The notes below the pieces were generated by a model. The model was not told the DNA's origin. It did not search any database and saw nothing but the letters and a program-made list of their open reading frames with translations. From an uncultured Alphaproteobacteria bacterium (GTDB lineage: Bacteria; Pseudomonadota; Alphaproteobacteria; Puniceispirillales; Marisalimonadaceae), in contig CAKZQZ010000008.1 of NCBI GenBank assembly GCA_937142855.1, forward strand, positions 1 through 35,036: a stretch of 35,036 nt of DNA. Reading direction: 5' to 3'. Numbering within the stretch: the first letter of the stretch is position 1; each line of letters begins with the position of its first letter. The translations under genes and the position numbers were made by a program. Shown in pieces: positions 25,583 to 32,977 of this stretch.

Positions 25583-26485
25583 CTAAATAATATTTGAAAA
25601 ATAATCTTTAATACCTTGTTTAATTGAATATTTAGGTTCCCAATCAATTTCATTTTTTATTTTTTCAATACTAAAAAGTTTTCTTTCATCAAAAGAGTTT
25701 TTATTTGAAAATGTAACTTGTGAATTTTCAACGTACAAATTAATTTGTTCTAAAATCTCTTGATAAGAAGGAAAATCAGGACCGGAAACATTGTAATCAT
25801 AAGAATGTTTTTTACTATGTATCAAACATTTTTCTATACAAGAAACGACATCCTTAACATAAACATAGGGCCAACATAAATCTTTCTTAAATGGTAAATT
25901 AATTGTCCTATTATTTATTGCTGAATTTATCATATCGTTAATAAAGCAACTTGTAGATCTTCTATAACCGTAAACGGTTGATAGCCTTAAAGACATAATA
26001 TCCAGTCCATAATTTTGTGCATACATTTTTAAGAGCATATCGCATGATGCTTTAGTTGCACCATATAAATTTTCTGGGGCCATTCTATATTCTTCATTAG
26101 TGTTACTCTCATTCAACTTTCCATATGCTGAGATAGATGAACAAAAGATAAATCTTTTTATTTTGCCGTAAATTCTTGAGGCCTCTATTAGCCGCATTGT
26201 AAATATAACATTATTCTGCACAATTAAATCTGGTTTATCATTATAAAGCATTGGCCCAGAAACCCCACCAACATGTATAATTTTAGAAATGTTATATTTT
26301 GTTAATAATTTAACAATATCAGATACATCTTGGTTTATATCCGTTAGATGTTTGTAATTTTGTTGAAGGTCTTTATGGACAGGGTCAACCCCAACAATAA
26401 AATTGACTTTATTTAATAATTTTTTTACTAGAGGGGATCCGATTAAACCTGATGCGCCCGTTATAAGAACATTGTCTAAATTCAT
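25583..26485 (-). CDS. NAD-dependent epimerase/dehydratase (extended SDR)
   Basis: 300 residues. NAD-binding NVLITGASGLIGSPLVKKLL, FIFCSSISAYG (catalytic Ser), and the active-site YGATK (Tyr-x3-Lys) followed by RLSTVYGYRR. The C-terminal part resembles nucleotide-sugar or uronate-type SDR enzymes (VKDVVSCIEKCL, DYNVSGPDFPSYQEI). Substrate unknown. It follows the PhyH-type dioxygenase by 42 bases in the same direction, so they may act on the same compound. Confidence 0.85.
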   Translation of the reverse strand: MNLDNVLITGASGLIGSPLVKKLLNKVNFIVGVDPVHKDLQQNYKHLTDINQDVSDIVKLLTKYNISKIIHVGGVSGPMLYNDKPDLIVQNNVIFTMRLIEASRIYGKIKRFIFCSSISAYGKLNESNTNEEYRMAPENLYGATKASCDMLLKMYAQNYGLDIMSLRLSTVYGYRRSTSCFINDMINSAINNRTINLPFKKDLCWPYVYVKDVVSCIEKCLIHSKKHSYDYNVSGPDFPSYQEILEQINLYVENSQVTFSNKNSFDERKLFSIEKIKNEIDWEPKYSIKQGIKDYFSNII

Positions 26486-26527
26486 TTTTTGGCTTCTTTA
26501 ACCCCTATAATTTATAAATTTTATTAT

Positions 26528-27379
26528 TTAATATCGCTTTCCTTTTGTCGAATCCACACCACTATATAGAACTTTTCTTTTGATTTCAGCATCGCGGCTA
26601 CAAAGCTCAAAATCTTGGTTATTTAAACGACCATTTGGCCTATCCGAAATAGTGAAATGACCATAATTATCTACTCCACTAACAAGTGTTACCAAAGAAA
26701 GATCTCCTGTTAATTGTTTCATTGAAGGCTTAATATAACGAATTGCACATCCTATCCTTCTATCATTCGTCTTGTTGGGACCTGAGGCATGAAATAGGTG
26801 TCCATGATGCATAGATGCTTGACCTGCCTCTAACTCTATTAGCACTGATTTTTTTTCATCAACCTCTACTGAAATTTCCTGCCCCCTGGAAAGCAAATTA
26901 TTATCGTCAAAAGTATCAAGGTGAGGTACGATTTTTTCTTTATGACTTCCAGGTATAAATTTCATACATCCGCTTGCTTCATTAGCTTTAGATAGAGCAA
27001 CCCAGCATGTTGTTTCTTCCTCATCATCTAGTCCCCAATAGGTTAAGTCCTGATGCCAAGTTACAATTTTTGGAGAATTAGCCTCTTTTATAAACATACC
27101 AGAACTCCAAACCATCAAATCTGGGCCTAAGATAGTTGAGGCGGCAGCAATAAGATTTTCATTTCGAATTAGCCTATCAAATGATGGTAATAGATTAGCC
27201 GGATAAGACCTTAGTAAACTTAGACGTTTAGGGTCATCACTCAGTTCAGCTTCTGCTAATTCAAAATCTTTCCTTATTATATTTATTTCATCAGCCCCAA
27301 CAGCATCGATAGGAAATAAAAAACCTGTTTCTTCATAGTTGTTGGAATCATATTTTTTAATGTAATTTTCTGAAATCAT
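26528..27379 (-). CDS. Phytanoyl-CoA dioxygenase (PhyH) family Fe(II)/2-oxoglutarate oxygenase
   Basis: 283 residues. The iron facial triad is visible: His-x-Asp in TWHQDLTYWGL and the distal His in LFHASGPNKTNDRRIG; the Arg in DRRIG is the likely 2-oxoglutarate contact. CWVALSKANEASGCMKFIPGSHK is the family signature. Marine alphaproteobacteria carry many PhyH-family members with diverse small-molecule substrates; this one cannot be assigned. It may form an operon with the epimerase. Confidence 0.88.
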   Translation of the reverse strand: MISENYIKKYDSNNYEETGFLFPIDAVGADEINIIRKDFELAEAELSDDPKRLSLLRSYPANLLPSFDRLIRNENLIAAASTILGPDLMVWSSGMFIKEANSPKIVTWHQDLTYWGLDDEEETTCWVALSKANEASGCMKFIPGSHKEKIVPHLDTFDDNNLLSRGQEISVEVDEKKSVLIELEAGQASMHHGHLFHASGPNKTNDRRIGCAIRYIKPSMKQLTGDLSLVTLVSGVDNYGHFTISDRPNGRLNNQDFELCSRDAEIKRKVLYSGVDSTKGKRY

Positions 27380-27456
27380 TATTTTACCTTATAAACTAAT
27401 TGTAAATAGAATGAATTATTTTGACAAAATCTTCAAATGATCTTTGAATCACTTAC

Positions 27457-27747
27457 ATGGAAGATTTTATTTTTAAAATATTTATATTTTGTATGTTTAT
27501 CATTATGGGAGTTCTACTTTTAGGATTTTTTAAATACTTATTTAAATATTTTAAACTATTTCTTTTAAATCCTTCATGGGTGATTAAAACGTTTTCTATT
27601 TTCCCTTCTTTGTGTCTTATTGGAATTAATTATTTGATATTTTTAAAATTGTTAGAATATAATAAAATTGAACTAATATTCGCAATTTTAACTGGCATTA
27701 TAGGGTCTTACTTTATATTCAAAGATCATGAAATTAATAATGAATAA
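27457..27747 (+). CDS. Small three-helix membrane protein, unknown
   Basis: 96 residues with hydrophobic segments at about 5-28, 44-63 and 70-87. No family recognised. It is upstream of the methyltransferase gene (35-base gap) in the same direction and divergent from the PhyH gene. Confidence 0.5.
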   Translation: MEDFIFKIFIFCMFIIMGVLLLGFFKYLFKYFKLFLLNPSWVIKTFSIFPSLCLIGINYLIFLKLLEYNKIELIFAILTGIIGSYFIFKDHEINNE

Positions 27748-27782
27748 TAGAAAAATTCAAAAGTTTTTAATAGGATTAGAAA

Positions 27783-28553
27783 TTGCAATTTGATAACAAA
27801 ATAGGTTCTATACAACAAATTCTTACTGCAACTAATGTAGGCGTTCTTAGAAGGCAAGCAATTTTAAAAGAATTAAATCTCAAAAAAAACCAACAAATTA
27901 TAGATATTGGTTGTGGTGGTGGACATCTCGTAGAAGAAATTTCTATGAGCATCGGACCGTCAGGTAAAGCAATTGGTGTTGATCCAAGTGAATTTCAAAT
28001 AAAGACTGCTAAAGAAAGATGTAAACACCTACCTAACGTTCAATTTTTATGCAGTAATGCAAATGACATAAATATCGAACACAATTCCTGCGATGCTGTT
28101 ACTTTTACACAAACACTTGAATATATAGATAACGTTGATGAAGCTCTTTTTGCAGCAAAAAAACTACAAAAGCCTATGTCTATTTTTGTAAATGTCTCTA
28201 CTCTTTGGGATTTTTTTGGATTTCATGGTCCAGAAAAAGAATTAAATGATATGATGCATCAAATTTATAGAGGGCAAAAACACCCAATGCTTCCAACACA
28301 ATTGAATGGTAAATTAGAAAAGCTAGGTTATACGAATATTAAAACACAGGAAATACCATTTTTTATTACTAATAAAGATGAAAACTCATTTCCTAAATTT
28401 CATGAAATATTAATGGTTAATGCTGCAATCAAAAAAGGTGTTTCTGAAGATCTTGTTTATAAATGGCAAAATCAACTTCATGAAGCAGAAAAAAATGGTA
28501 AATTTGCATTCACTGTTATCAGTATTCTCACATCTGCTTTTTCAAATTCATAA
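27783..28553 (+). CDS. SAM-dependent class I methyltransferase
   Basis: 256 residues from TTG 27783 with AGGA about eight bases upstream. Motif I IIDIGCGGGHLVEEIS, motif post-I AIGVDPSEFQIKTAKERC, and motif IV CDAVTFTQTLEYIDNVDEAL fit the Ubi/Cai/arsenite-methyltransferase-like group. The acceptor is unknown. Confidence 0.85.
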   Translation: MQFDNKIGSIQQILTATNVGVLRRQAILKELNLKKNQQIIDIGCGGGHLVEEISMSIGPSGKAIGVDPSEFQIKTAKERCKHLPNVQFLCSNANDINIEHNSCDAVTFTQTLEYIDNVDEALFAAKKLQKPMSIFVNVSTLWDFFGFHGPEKELNDMMHQIYRGQKHPMLPTQLNGKLEKLGYTNIKTQEIPFFITNKDENSFPKFHEILMVNAAIKKGVSEDLVYKWQNQLHEAEKNGKFAFTVISILTSAFSNS

Positions 28554-28645
28554 GGTAATCTATCTATAATATTTTAATAAAATTTGTTATTTGATTAATA
28601 AATTATTAACTGTTCAACAACCAAACATATTAGGTAAAAAAATTA

Positions 28646-28738
28646 ATGAATAAATGGGGAATGATATTAATATTAGTTTTTATTCTATTTGTTTTCTTTC
28701 CCACTTTATCATATTGGATTGAAGTTTGGAGTGCTTAA
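28646..28738 (+). CDS. 30-residue hydrophobic small protein
   Basis: ATG to TAA frame with MNKWGMILILVF… followed by FFPTLSYWIEVWSA: one membrane helix (about 6-18) after a positive N-terminus. An AGG lies about 11 bases upstream. Its size and pattern resemble small accessory membrane peptides, but I cannot assign it. Confidence 0.35.
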   Translation: MNKWGMILILVFILFVFFPTLSYWIEVWSA

Positions 28739-28778
28739 AATTGTATAAATTGAATAATATTTATTACGAATGCATGAT

Positions 28779-28798
28779 TCCACATAAAATTATGTGGA
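28779..28798. repeat. Inverted repeat, 9-bp stem
   Basis: TCCACATAA and TTATGTGGA are separated by two A residues. No T-run follows on either strand, so it is not a standard terminator. It lies between the small hydrophobic gene and the half-tRNA attachment site. Confidence 0.5.
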
Positions 28799-28850
28799 GT
28801 TGTAAAAAACACATTAGAGAAAAAAATTTGACTTATTTTTATTGAATAGT

Positions 28851-28901
28851 TGGTTGCGGGGGTAGGATTTGAACCTACGACCTTCAGGTTATGAGCCTGA
28901 C
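28851..28901 (-). mobile_element. Attachment-site copy 1: 3' half of initiator tRNA-Met gene
   Basis: On the minus strand this reads from the anticodon stem (GTCAGGCTCATAACCTGAAGG) through the T-arm (GTAGGTTCAAATCCTAC) to CCCGCAACCA. It has anticodon CAT, the A72 of initiator tRNAs and an encoded CCA. The 5' half (acceptor, D-arm) is absent: upstream of the anticodon stem is unrelated GCAAAAAT. A precise break at the anticodon stem is what a tyrosine recombinase leaves when an element integrates in a tRNA gene. The surrounding 66 bases (28844-28909) recur at 34863-34928 with three differences, all G in this copy and A in the other on the plus strand. Confidence 0.85.
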
Positions 28902-28922
28902 ATTTTTGCCCTAAAAATGAGG

Positions 28923-28995
28923 GTATATATAGGTTAATAGTTTCCATTAATCACTTTATTAATCACTTAATTTTAAAATAATTTAATTAATCACT
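28923..28995 (+). repeat. Conserved TATATATAGG box and three arm-type repeats beside copy 1
   Basis: GTATATATAGG at 28923-28933 is followed by three identical decamers ATTAATCACT at 28946, 28958 and 28986. Spacing is 12 and 28 bases. Short direct repeats beside a tRNA core are the usual form of arm-type integrase binding sites. The same geometry is seen at 34942-35015. Confidence 0.7.
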
Positions 28996-29087
28996 AATGT
29001 TTACTCAAAATAAGAAAGGGGTATTCGTATATAACTGCGATAAACCTTAAATTAATTATGATATTTAATTAATTTTTGGAACTCTTA

Positions 29088-30419
29088 ATGAATCTTTTTA
29101 GCTTGTTAAATAGTAGATCAAAACCAATAACGATAGGAATAATTGGTGCCGGTAAATTTGCTACAATGTTTTTTTCTCAAGCACTTAAAATACCTTCTAT
29201 TCATATTGTGGGCGTGGTTGATATACATCCTGAAAATGCTAAATCAAATATGCAGATGGTAGGCTGGGACCCATCTGCTTTTGAAACTTCTAATCTATCG
29301 GATGCATTTTCATGTGGTAAAACATTTATTTCTGATAATTGGGAGGCACTTGTCTCCCATGAGTCAATTGAAATTATTGTTGAATGTACAGGAAACCCAA
29401 TTGCAGCTATAGAACATTGTCTTTCAGCATTTAAAAATAAAAAAAATGTTATTAATGTAACCGTTGAAGCTGATGCATTTTGTGGATTTGCTTTGTCACA
29501 AAAAGCTAATGATGCTGGCGTCATATATAGTATGGCATATGGAGATCAACCAGCCCTTACATGTGAGCTGGTTGATTGGGCAAGAACGTGTGGATTTAAT
29601 GTTGTAGCTGCCGGTAGAGGTCATAAGTGGCTTAAGCATTATCAAAAATCCACTCCTGATACAGTTTGGGACCATTGGGGATTAACCAAAGAACAAGCTG
29701 AAAGAGGTAGACTAAATCCTAAAATGTTTAATGCCTTTCTAGATGGTTCTAAACCATCAATTGAAAGTGTGGCTATAGCGAACACAGCAAACTTGTTATC
29801 TCCCTCAAATGGATTAATTTTTCCTGCTGGTGGAATAGATGATATCCCGACTTTAATGAGACCTATGTCGGAAGGTGGTATATTAGAGAAAAAAGGTATA
29901 GTTGATGTCGTTTCATGCCTAACACCTGATGGAAAACAAATCCCATATGATATTAGAAAAGGTGTATGGGTAGTTTTTGAGGCTGATACTGAATATTTAA
30001 AAAATTGTTTTGAAGAATATAAAGTAGTTACAGATCCTTCTGGCAAATATATGTCATTATACAAAAGATGGCATTTGATTGGATTAGAACTTGCAATTTC
30101 AATTGCTTCTATTGGTATAAGAAAAGAAGCAACAGGAGCATCAACCTGTTTTAATGCAGATTGTGTTGCTATAGCTAAACGTAATCTAAAGGCTGGTGAA
30201 ATTTTAGATGGAGAAGGTGGCTATACTGTTTCTGGTGGAATTAGACCAGCATTAAAATCTATTAAAAACAATTACTTGCCACTTGGTCTTGCTCACAATA
30301 TTTCCTTACAAAAACCGATCAATGATGGACAAGTCTTAACTTGGGATGATGTGAAGGCAGACACTAACCTTATTGCGCACAAACTTCGAAAAGAAATGGA
30401 ATCTAACTTTAGTGAGTAA
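29088..30419 (+). CDS. NAD(P)-dependent oxidoreductase with C-terminal SAF domain
   Basis: 443 residues from ATG 29088 (GGAAC seven bases upstream). N-terminal Rossmann fold ITIGIIGAGKFATMFFSQAL with VVDIHPENA; then EIIVECTGNPIAAIEHCLSAF and VINVTVEADAF, as in Gfo/Idh/homoserine-dehydrogenase-like proteins; the last ~80 residues (ADCVAIAKRNLKAGEILDGEGGYTVSG) look like a SAF domain. Homologues are annotated as SAF-domain or FlgA-like oxidoreductases with sugar-acid or polyol roles. It is the first gene inside the island and overlaps the GMC gene by 8 bases, suggesting a two-step oxidation of one substrate. Confidence 0.8.
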   Translation: MNLFSLLNSRSKPITIGIIGAGKFATMFFSQALKIPSIHIVGVVDIHPENAKSNMQMVGWDPSAFETSNLSDAFSCGKTFISDNWEALVSHESIEIIVECTGNPIAAIEHCLSAFKNKKNVINVTVEADAFCGFALSQKANDAGVIYSMAYGDQPALTCELVDWARTCGFNVVAAGRGHKWLKHYQKSTPDTVWDHWGLTKEQAERGRLNPKMFNAFLDGSKPSIESVAIANTANLLSPSNGLIFPAGGIDDIPTLMRPMSEGGILEKKGIVDVVSCLTPDGKQIPYDIRKGVWVVFEADTEYLKNCFEEYKVVTDPSGKYMSLYKRWHLIGLELAISIASIGIRKEATGASTCFNADCVAIAKRNLKAGEILDGEGGYTVSGGIRPALKSIKNNYLPLGLAHNISLQKPINDGQVLTWDDVKADTNLIAHKLRKEMESNFSE

Positions 30420-32025
30420 TAGTGGCGATATATTTGATTATATTATTATTGGAGGAGGCAGTTCAGGTTCTATTTTAACTAATAGGTTGAGCTCGAATGG
30501 CTCAACTGTTTGTCTTATAGAAGCTGGCCCCAAAGATACTAACCCATATATTCATATTCCTGCTGGATATATAAAGAATATTTTTTCAAAAAAGCTTACA
30601 TGGAATTTTTTTTCAGAACCATCTCCTCATACAAACTTTCGATCATTTTCTTTACCACAAGGTCGCGTTCTTGGTGGATCAAGCTCAATAAACGGCCTTA
30701 ATTACGTTAGAGGACAAAAATATGATTATGATAATTGGGAAAAATTAGGGAATATTGGTTGGGGTTATAAAGATATACTTCCTTATTTTATTAAATCTGA
30801 AAATAGAATATCAACTAAAATTTTTGATAATAGAGGAACTAAGGGTGAGTTACCCATAACTGATCTAGATCTTATTCACCCTCTTTGTGAAGCATTTTTA
30901 AAGGGCACTGACTCATTAGGTATACCTCGAAACGAGGATTACAATAGCGGTAATCAATATGGATCTGGATATTTTCAAAGAGCAATATTTAATGGTTTAC
31001 GATATAGTTCTTCAAAAGCTTTTTTGAAACCTATTCAAAATAAAAAAAATGTTGAATTAAAAGTAAACGCACAAGTTACCTCAATTATTCTTAAAAATAA
31101 CAAAGCTATTGGGGTCAATTACATTTATAAAAATTCAGATACATTAAAGGTTTTAAGGGCAAATAAAGAAATAATACTTTGCGCAGGAGCTATTAATACA
31201 CCCAAAATACTTCAACTATCAGGAATTGGCCCCGCTTCTTTATTATCTGAGAAAGGTATTGAAGTAGTAAATGACTTAAAGGGTGTTGGAAATAATTTAA
31301 GAGATCATTATGGGGTTAGAATGGTCTCTTACTTACAAAATATCAAAACTTTTAATTCTATTGTTCGAGGGCCACCACTTTTATACGAAATATTTAAATG
31401 GATTATCAAGAGACCAAGTGTCTTGTCAGTAAGTCCTTCATTAGTTCACGTTTTTGCTAAATCATCATCAAAACTAGAAATTCCGGATCTTGAATACGTG
31501 ATGTCACCTGCAAGTTTTAAAGAAGGAACTGTTGGTCTTTTGGATAGAATTTCTGGAATGACCTTAGGTGTTTGGCAAACAAGACCTAAAAGTAATGGTT
31601 ATGTTAAAATCAATTCTAAAAACATACATGAACCACCAATAATAAATCCTAATTATTTATCTGATCCCTATGATGTTGACGTATTATTGAAATCTATAAG
31701 AATTGGAAGAAATTTTTTGTCAACTTCTTCGCTTCAACCTTACTTGAATGGTCAAGCAAACCCTTCTAATGATCTTCAAACTGATGATGAACTTTTATCT
31801 TGGGCAAGAAATGAAGGAATTACTGTATACCATATGATAGGGACCGCAAAGATGGGGCACAAATCTGATAAATTGGCAGTAGTGAATAACAAATTACAAG
31901 TTAGAGGTATAGAGTCTTTGAGGATCGCTGATGCTTCAATAATGCCTACCATGCCTTCTGGTAATACTAATGCCCCCACGATGATGATCGCAGAAAAAGC
32001 ATCAGACATGATTTTAGGTAAATAG
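30412..32025 (+). CDS. GMC-family FAD oxidoreductase (choline/alcohol dehydrogenase-like)
   Basis: 537 residues from GTG 30412, which overlaps the previous stop by 8 bases and has GGAA ten bases upstream; TTG 30373 is less likely. FAD-binding IIIGGGSSGSILTNRL (residues 11-26), GMC signature 1 GRVLGGSSSINGLNYVRG, signature 2 GAINTPKILQLSGIGP, catalytic His about 474 in YHMIGTAKMG and Asn about 520 in GNTNAPTMM. It oxidises an alcohol (choline, polyethylene glycol or hydroxy-acid type) to an aldehyde. It is translationally coupled to the SAF-domain oxidoreductase. Confidence 0.9.
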   Translation: MSNSGDIFDYIIIGGGSSGSILTNRLSSNGSTVCLIEAGPKDTNPYIHIPAGYIKNIFSKKLTWNFFSEPSPHTNFRSFSLPQGRVLGGSSSINGLNYVRGQKYDYDNWEKLGNIGWGYKDILPYFIKSENRISTKIFDNRGTKGELPITDLDLIHPLCEAFLKGTDSLGIPRNEDYNSGNQYGSGYFQRAIFNGLRYSSSKAFLKPIQNKKNVELKVNAQVTSIILKNNKAIGVNYIYKNSDTLKVLRANKEIILCAGAINTPKILQLSGIGPASLLSEKGIEVVNDLKGVGNNLRDHYGVRMVSYLQNIKTFNSIVRGPPLLYEIFKWIIKRPSVLSVSPSLVHVFAKSSSKLEIPDLEYVMSPASFKEGTVGLLDRISGMTLGVWQTRPKSNGYVKINSKNIHEPPIINPNYLSDPYDVDVLLKSIRIGRNFLSTSSLQPYLNGQANPSNDLQTDDELLSWARNEGITVYHMIGTAKMGHKSDKLAVVNNKLQVRGIESLRIADASIMPTMPSGNTNAPTMMIAEKASDMILGK

Positions 32026-32030
32026 TTACA

Positions 32031-32915
32031 TTAACTAATTAAGTGATTGAGTAATAACGCTCCTGCTTTACCAATACTATCATCATTTTTAATTGCAATT
32101 TTAATTGATCTTTCAGCCCAATTTTCATCAATGTTAATTGTTTTTAATTTCGAAGATTTTAAATAAGGTTTAATAGCGCCAATCGGAAGTACAGCAATAC
32201 CTAAACCAGCTTCTACCATTCCTCTGATACCTTCAAAACTAACTGTTTCTAATTTTTTCTTAATTTTTAAATTTTGTTTCTGAACTTGTTTATCAATCAT
32301 TGCTTGTAATGAACTACCTTTTTCTAGACCAACCATTTCAAATTCAATGAAATCTTTAATTTTTACAGTTAAATTTGAAACTAGTGGATGATATTCAGGA
32401 ACAACTAAAACTAGAGTATCATTCTTATAATCAATAATTCTAAGTCTTTCAGTATTTTCAACATGCTCTGAAAAAACACCTATATCAGATAAACTTTCTT
32501 TTACAGACGATATTACCTCACTAGAAGTTTTTTCTTTTAACTTTATTTTTATTTTTGGAAACTTTTTAGAAAAAGTTGCTAAGTCTTCTGGTAAAAATTG
32601 TGTGATAGATGATGAATTAGCGGTTACTCTTACAATTCCACTACTTATCAAAGAATATTCTTTAATACTTTCATCCATTTTATTTATTGAATTAAAAATT
32701 TCAGTACAATGTTTTTGCATTTCTAATCCAGCTGGCGTTAATTCAACACCAGACTTTTTCCGATAGAAAAGATTAACACCAACAGATTTTTCCAAATCTA
32801 AAATACGTTTGCTTACAGCAGAAACCACAATGTTTTTTTCTTTTGCGGCTTTTACAAGACTTTTATTTTTTGATGCACATAAAAATAAATCTAAAGTTAT
32901 TAAGTTATATCTCAT
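32031..32915 (-). CDS. LysR-family transcriptional regulator
   Basis: 294 residues. N-terminal winged helix-turn-helix LDLFLCASKNKSLVKAAKEKNIVVSAVSKRILDLEKSVGVNLFYRKKSGVELTPAG, then a periplasmic-binding-like effector domain (VRVTANSSSITQFLPEDLATFSKKFPKIKIKL; GMVEAGLGIAVLPIGAI). It converges on the GMC gene with a 5-base gap and lies downstream of the acyl-CoA dehydrogenase. It probably controls the island's catabolic genes; inducer unknown. Confidence 0.9.
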   Translation of the reverse strand: MRYNLITLDLFLCASKNKSLVKAAKEKNIVVSAVSKRILDLEKSVGVNLFYRKKSGVELTPAGLEMQKHCTEIFNSINKMDESIKEYSLISSGIVRVTANSSSITQFLPEDLATFSKKFPKIKIKLKEKTSSEVISSVKESLSDIGVFSEHVENTERLRIIDYKNDTLVLVVPEYHPLVSNLTVKIKDFIEFEMVGLEKGSSLQAMIDKQVQKQNLKIKKKLETVSFEGIRGMVEAGLGIAVLPIGAIKPYLKSSKLKTINIDENWAERSIKIAIKNDDSIGKAGALLLNHLIS

Positions 32916-32977
32916 GAAAGCTTTTCTTTTAATTTAAAGTATCGAAAATTTAAAAAACGCCAAACTTAAACATTTAA

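Noticed and set aside
28851-28920. A complete tRNA-Met gene
   Set aside because: Only the part from the anticodon stem to CCA is present; the upstream bases cannot form the acceptor or D-arm strands. The same holds for 34870-34930.
28735-28947. A 70-residue minus-strand frame across attachment-site copy 1
   Set aside because: It is the half-tRNA gene read as protein (the familiar KVVGSNPTPATN-type artefact), not a gene.
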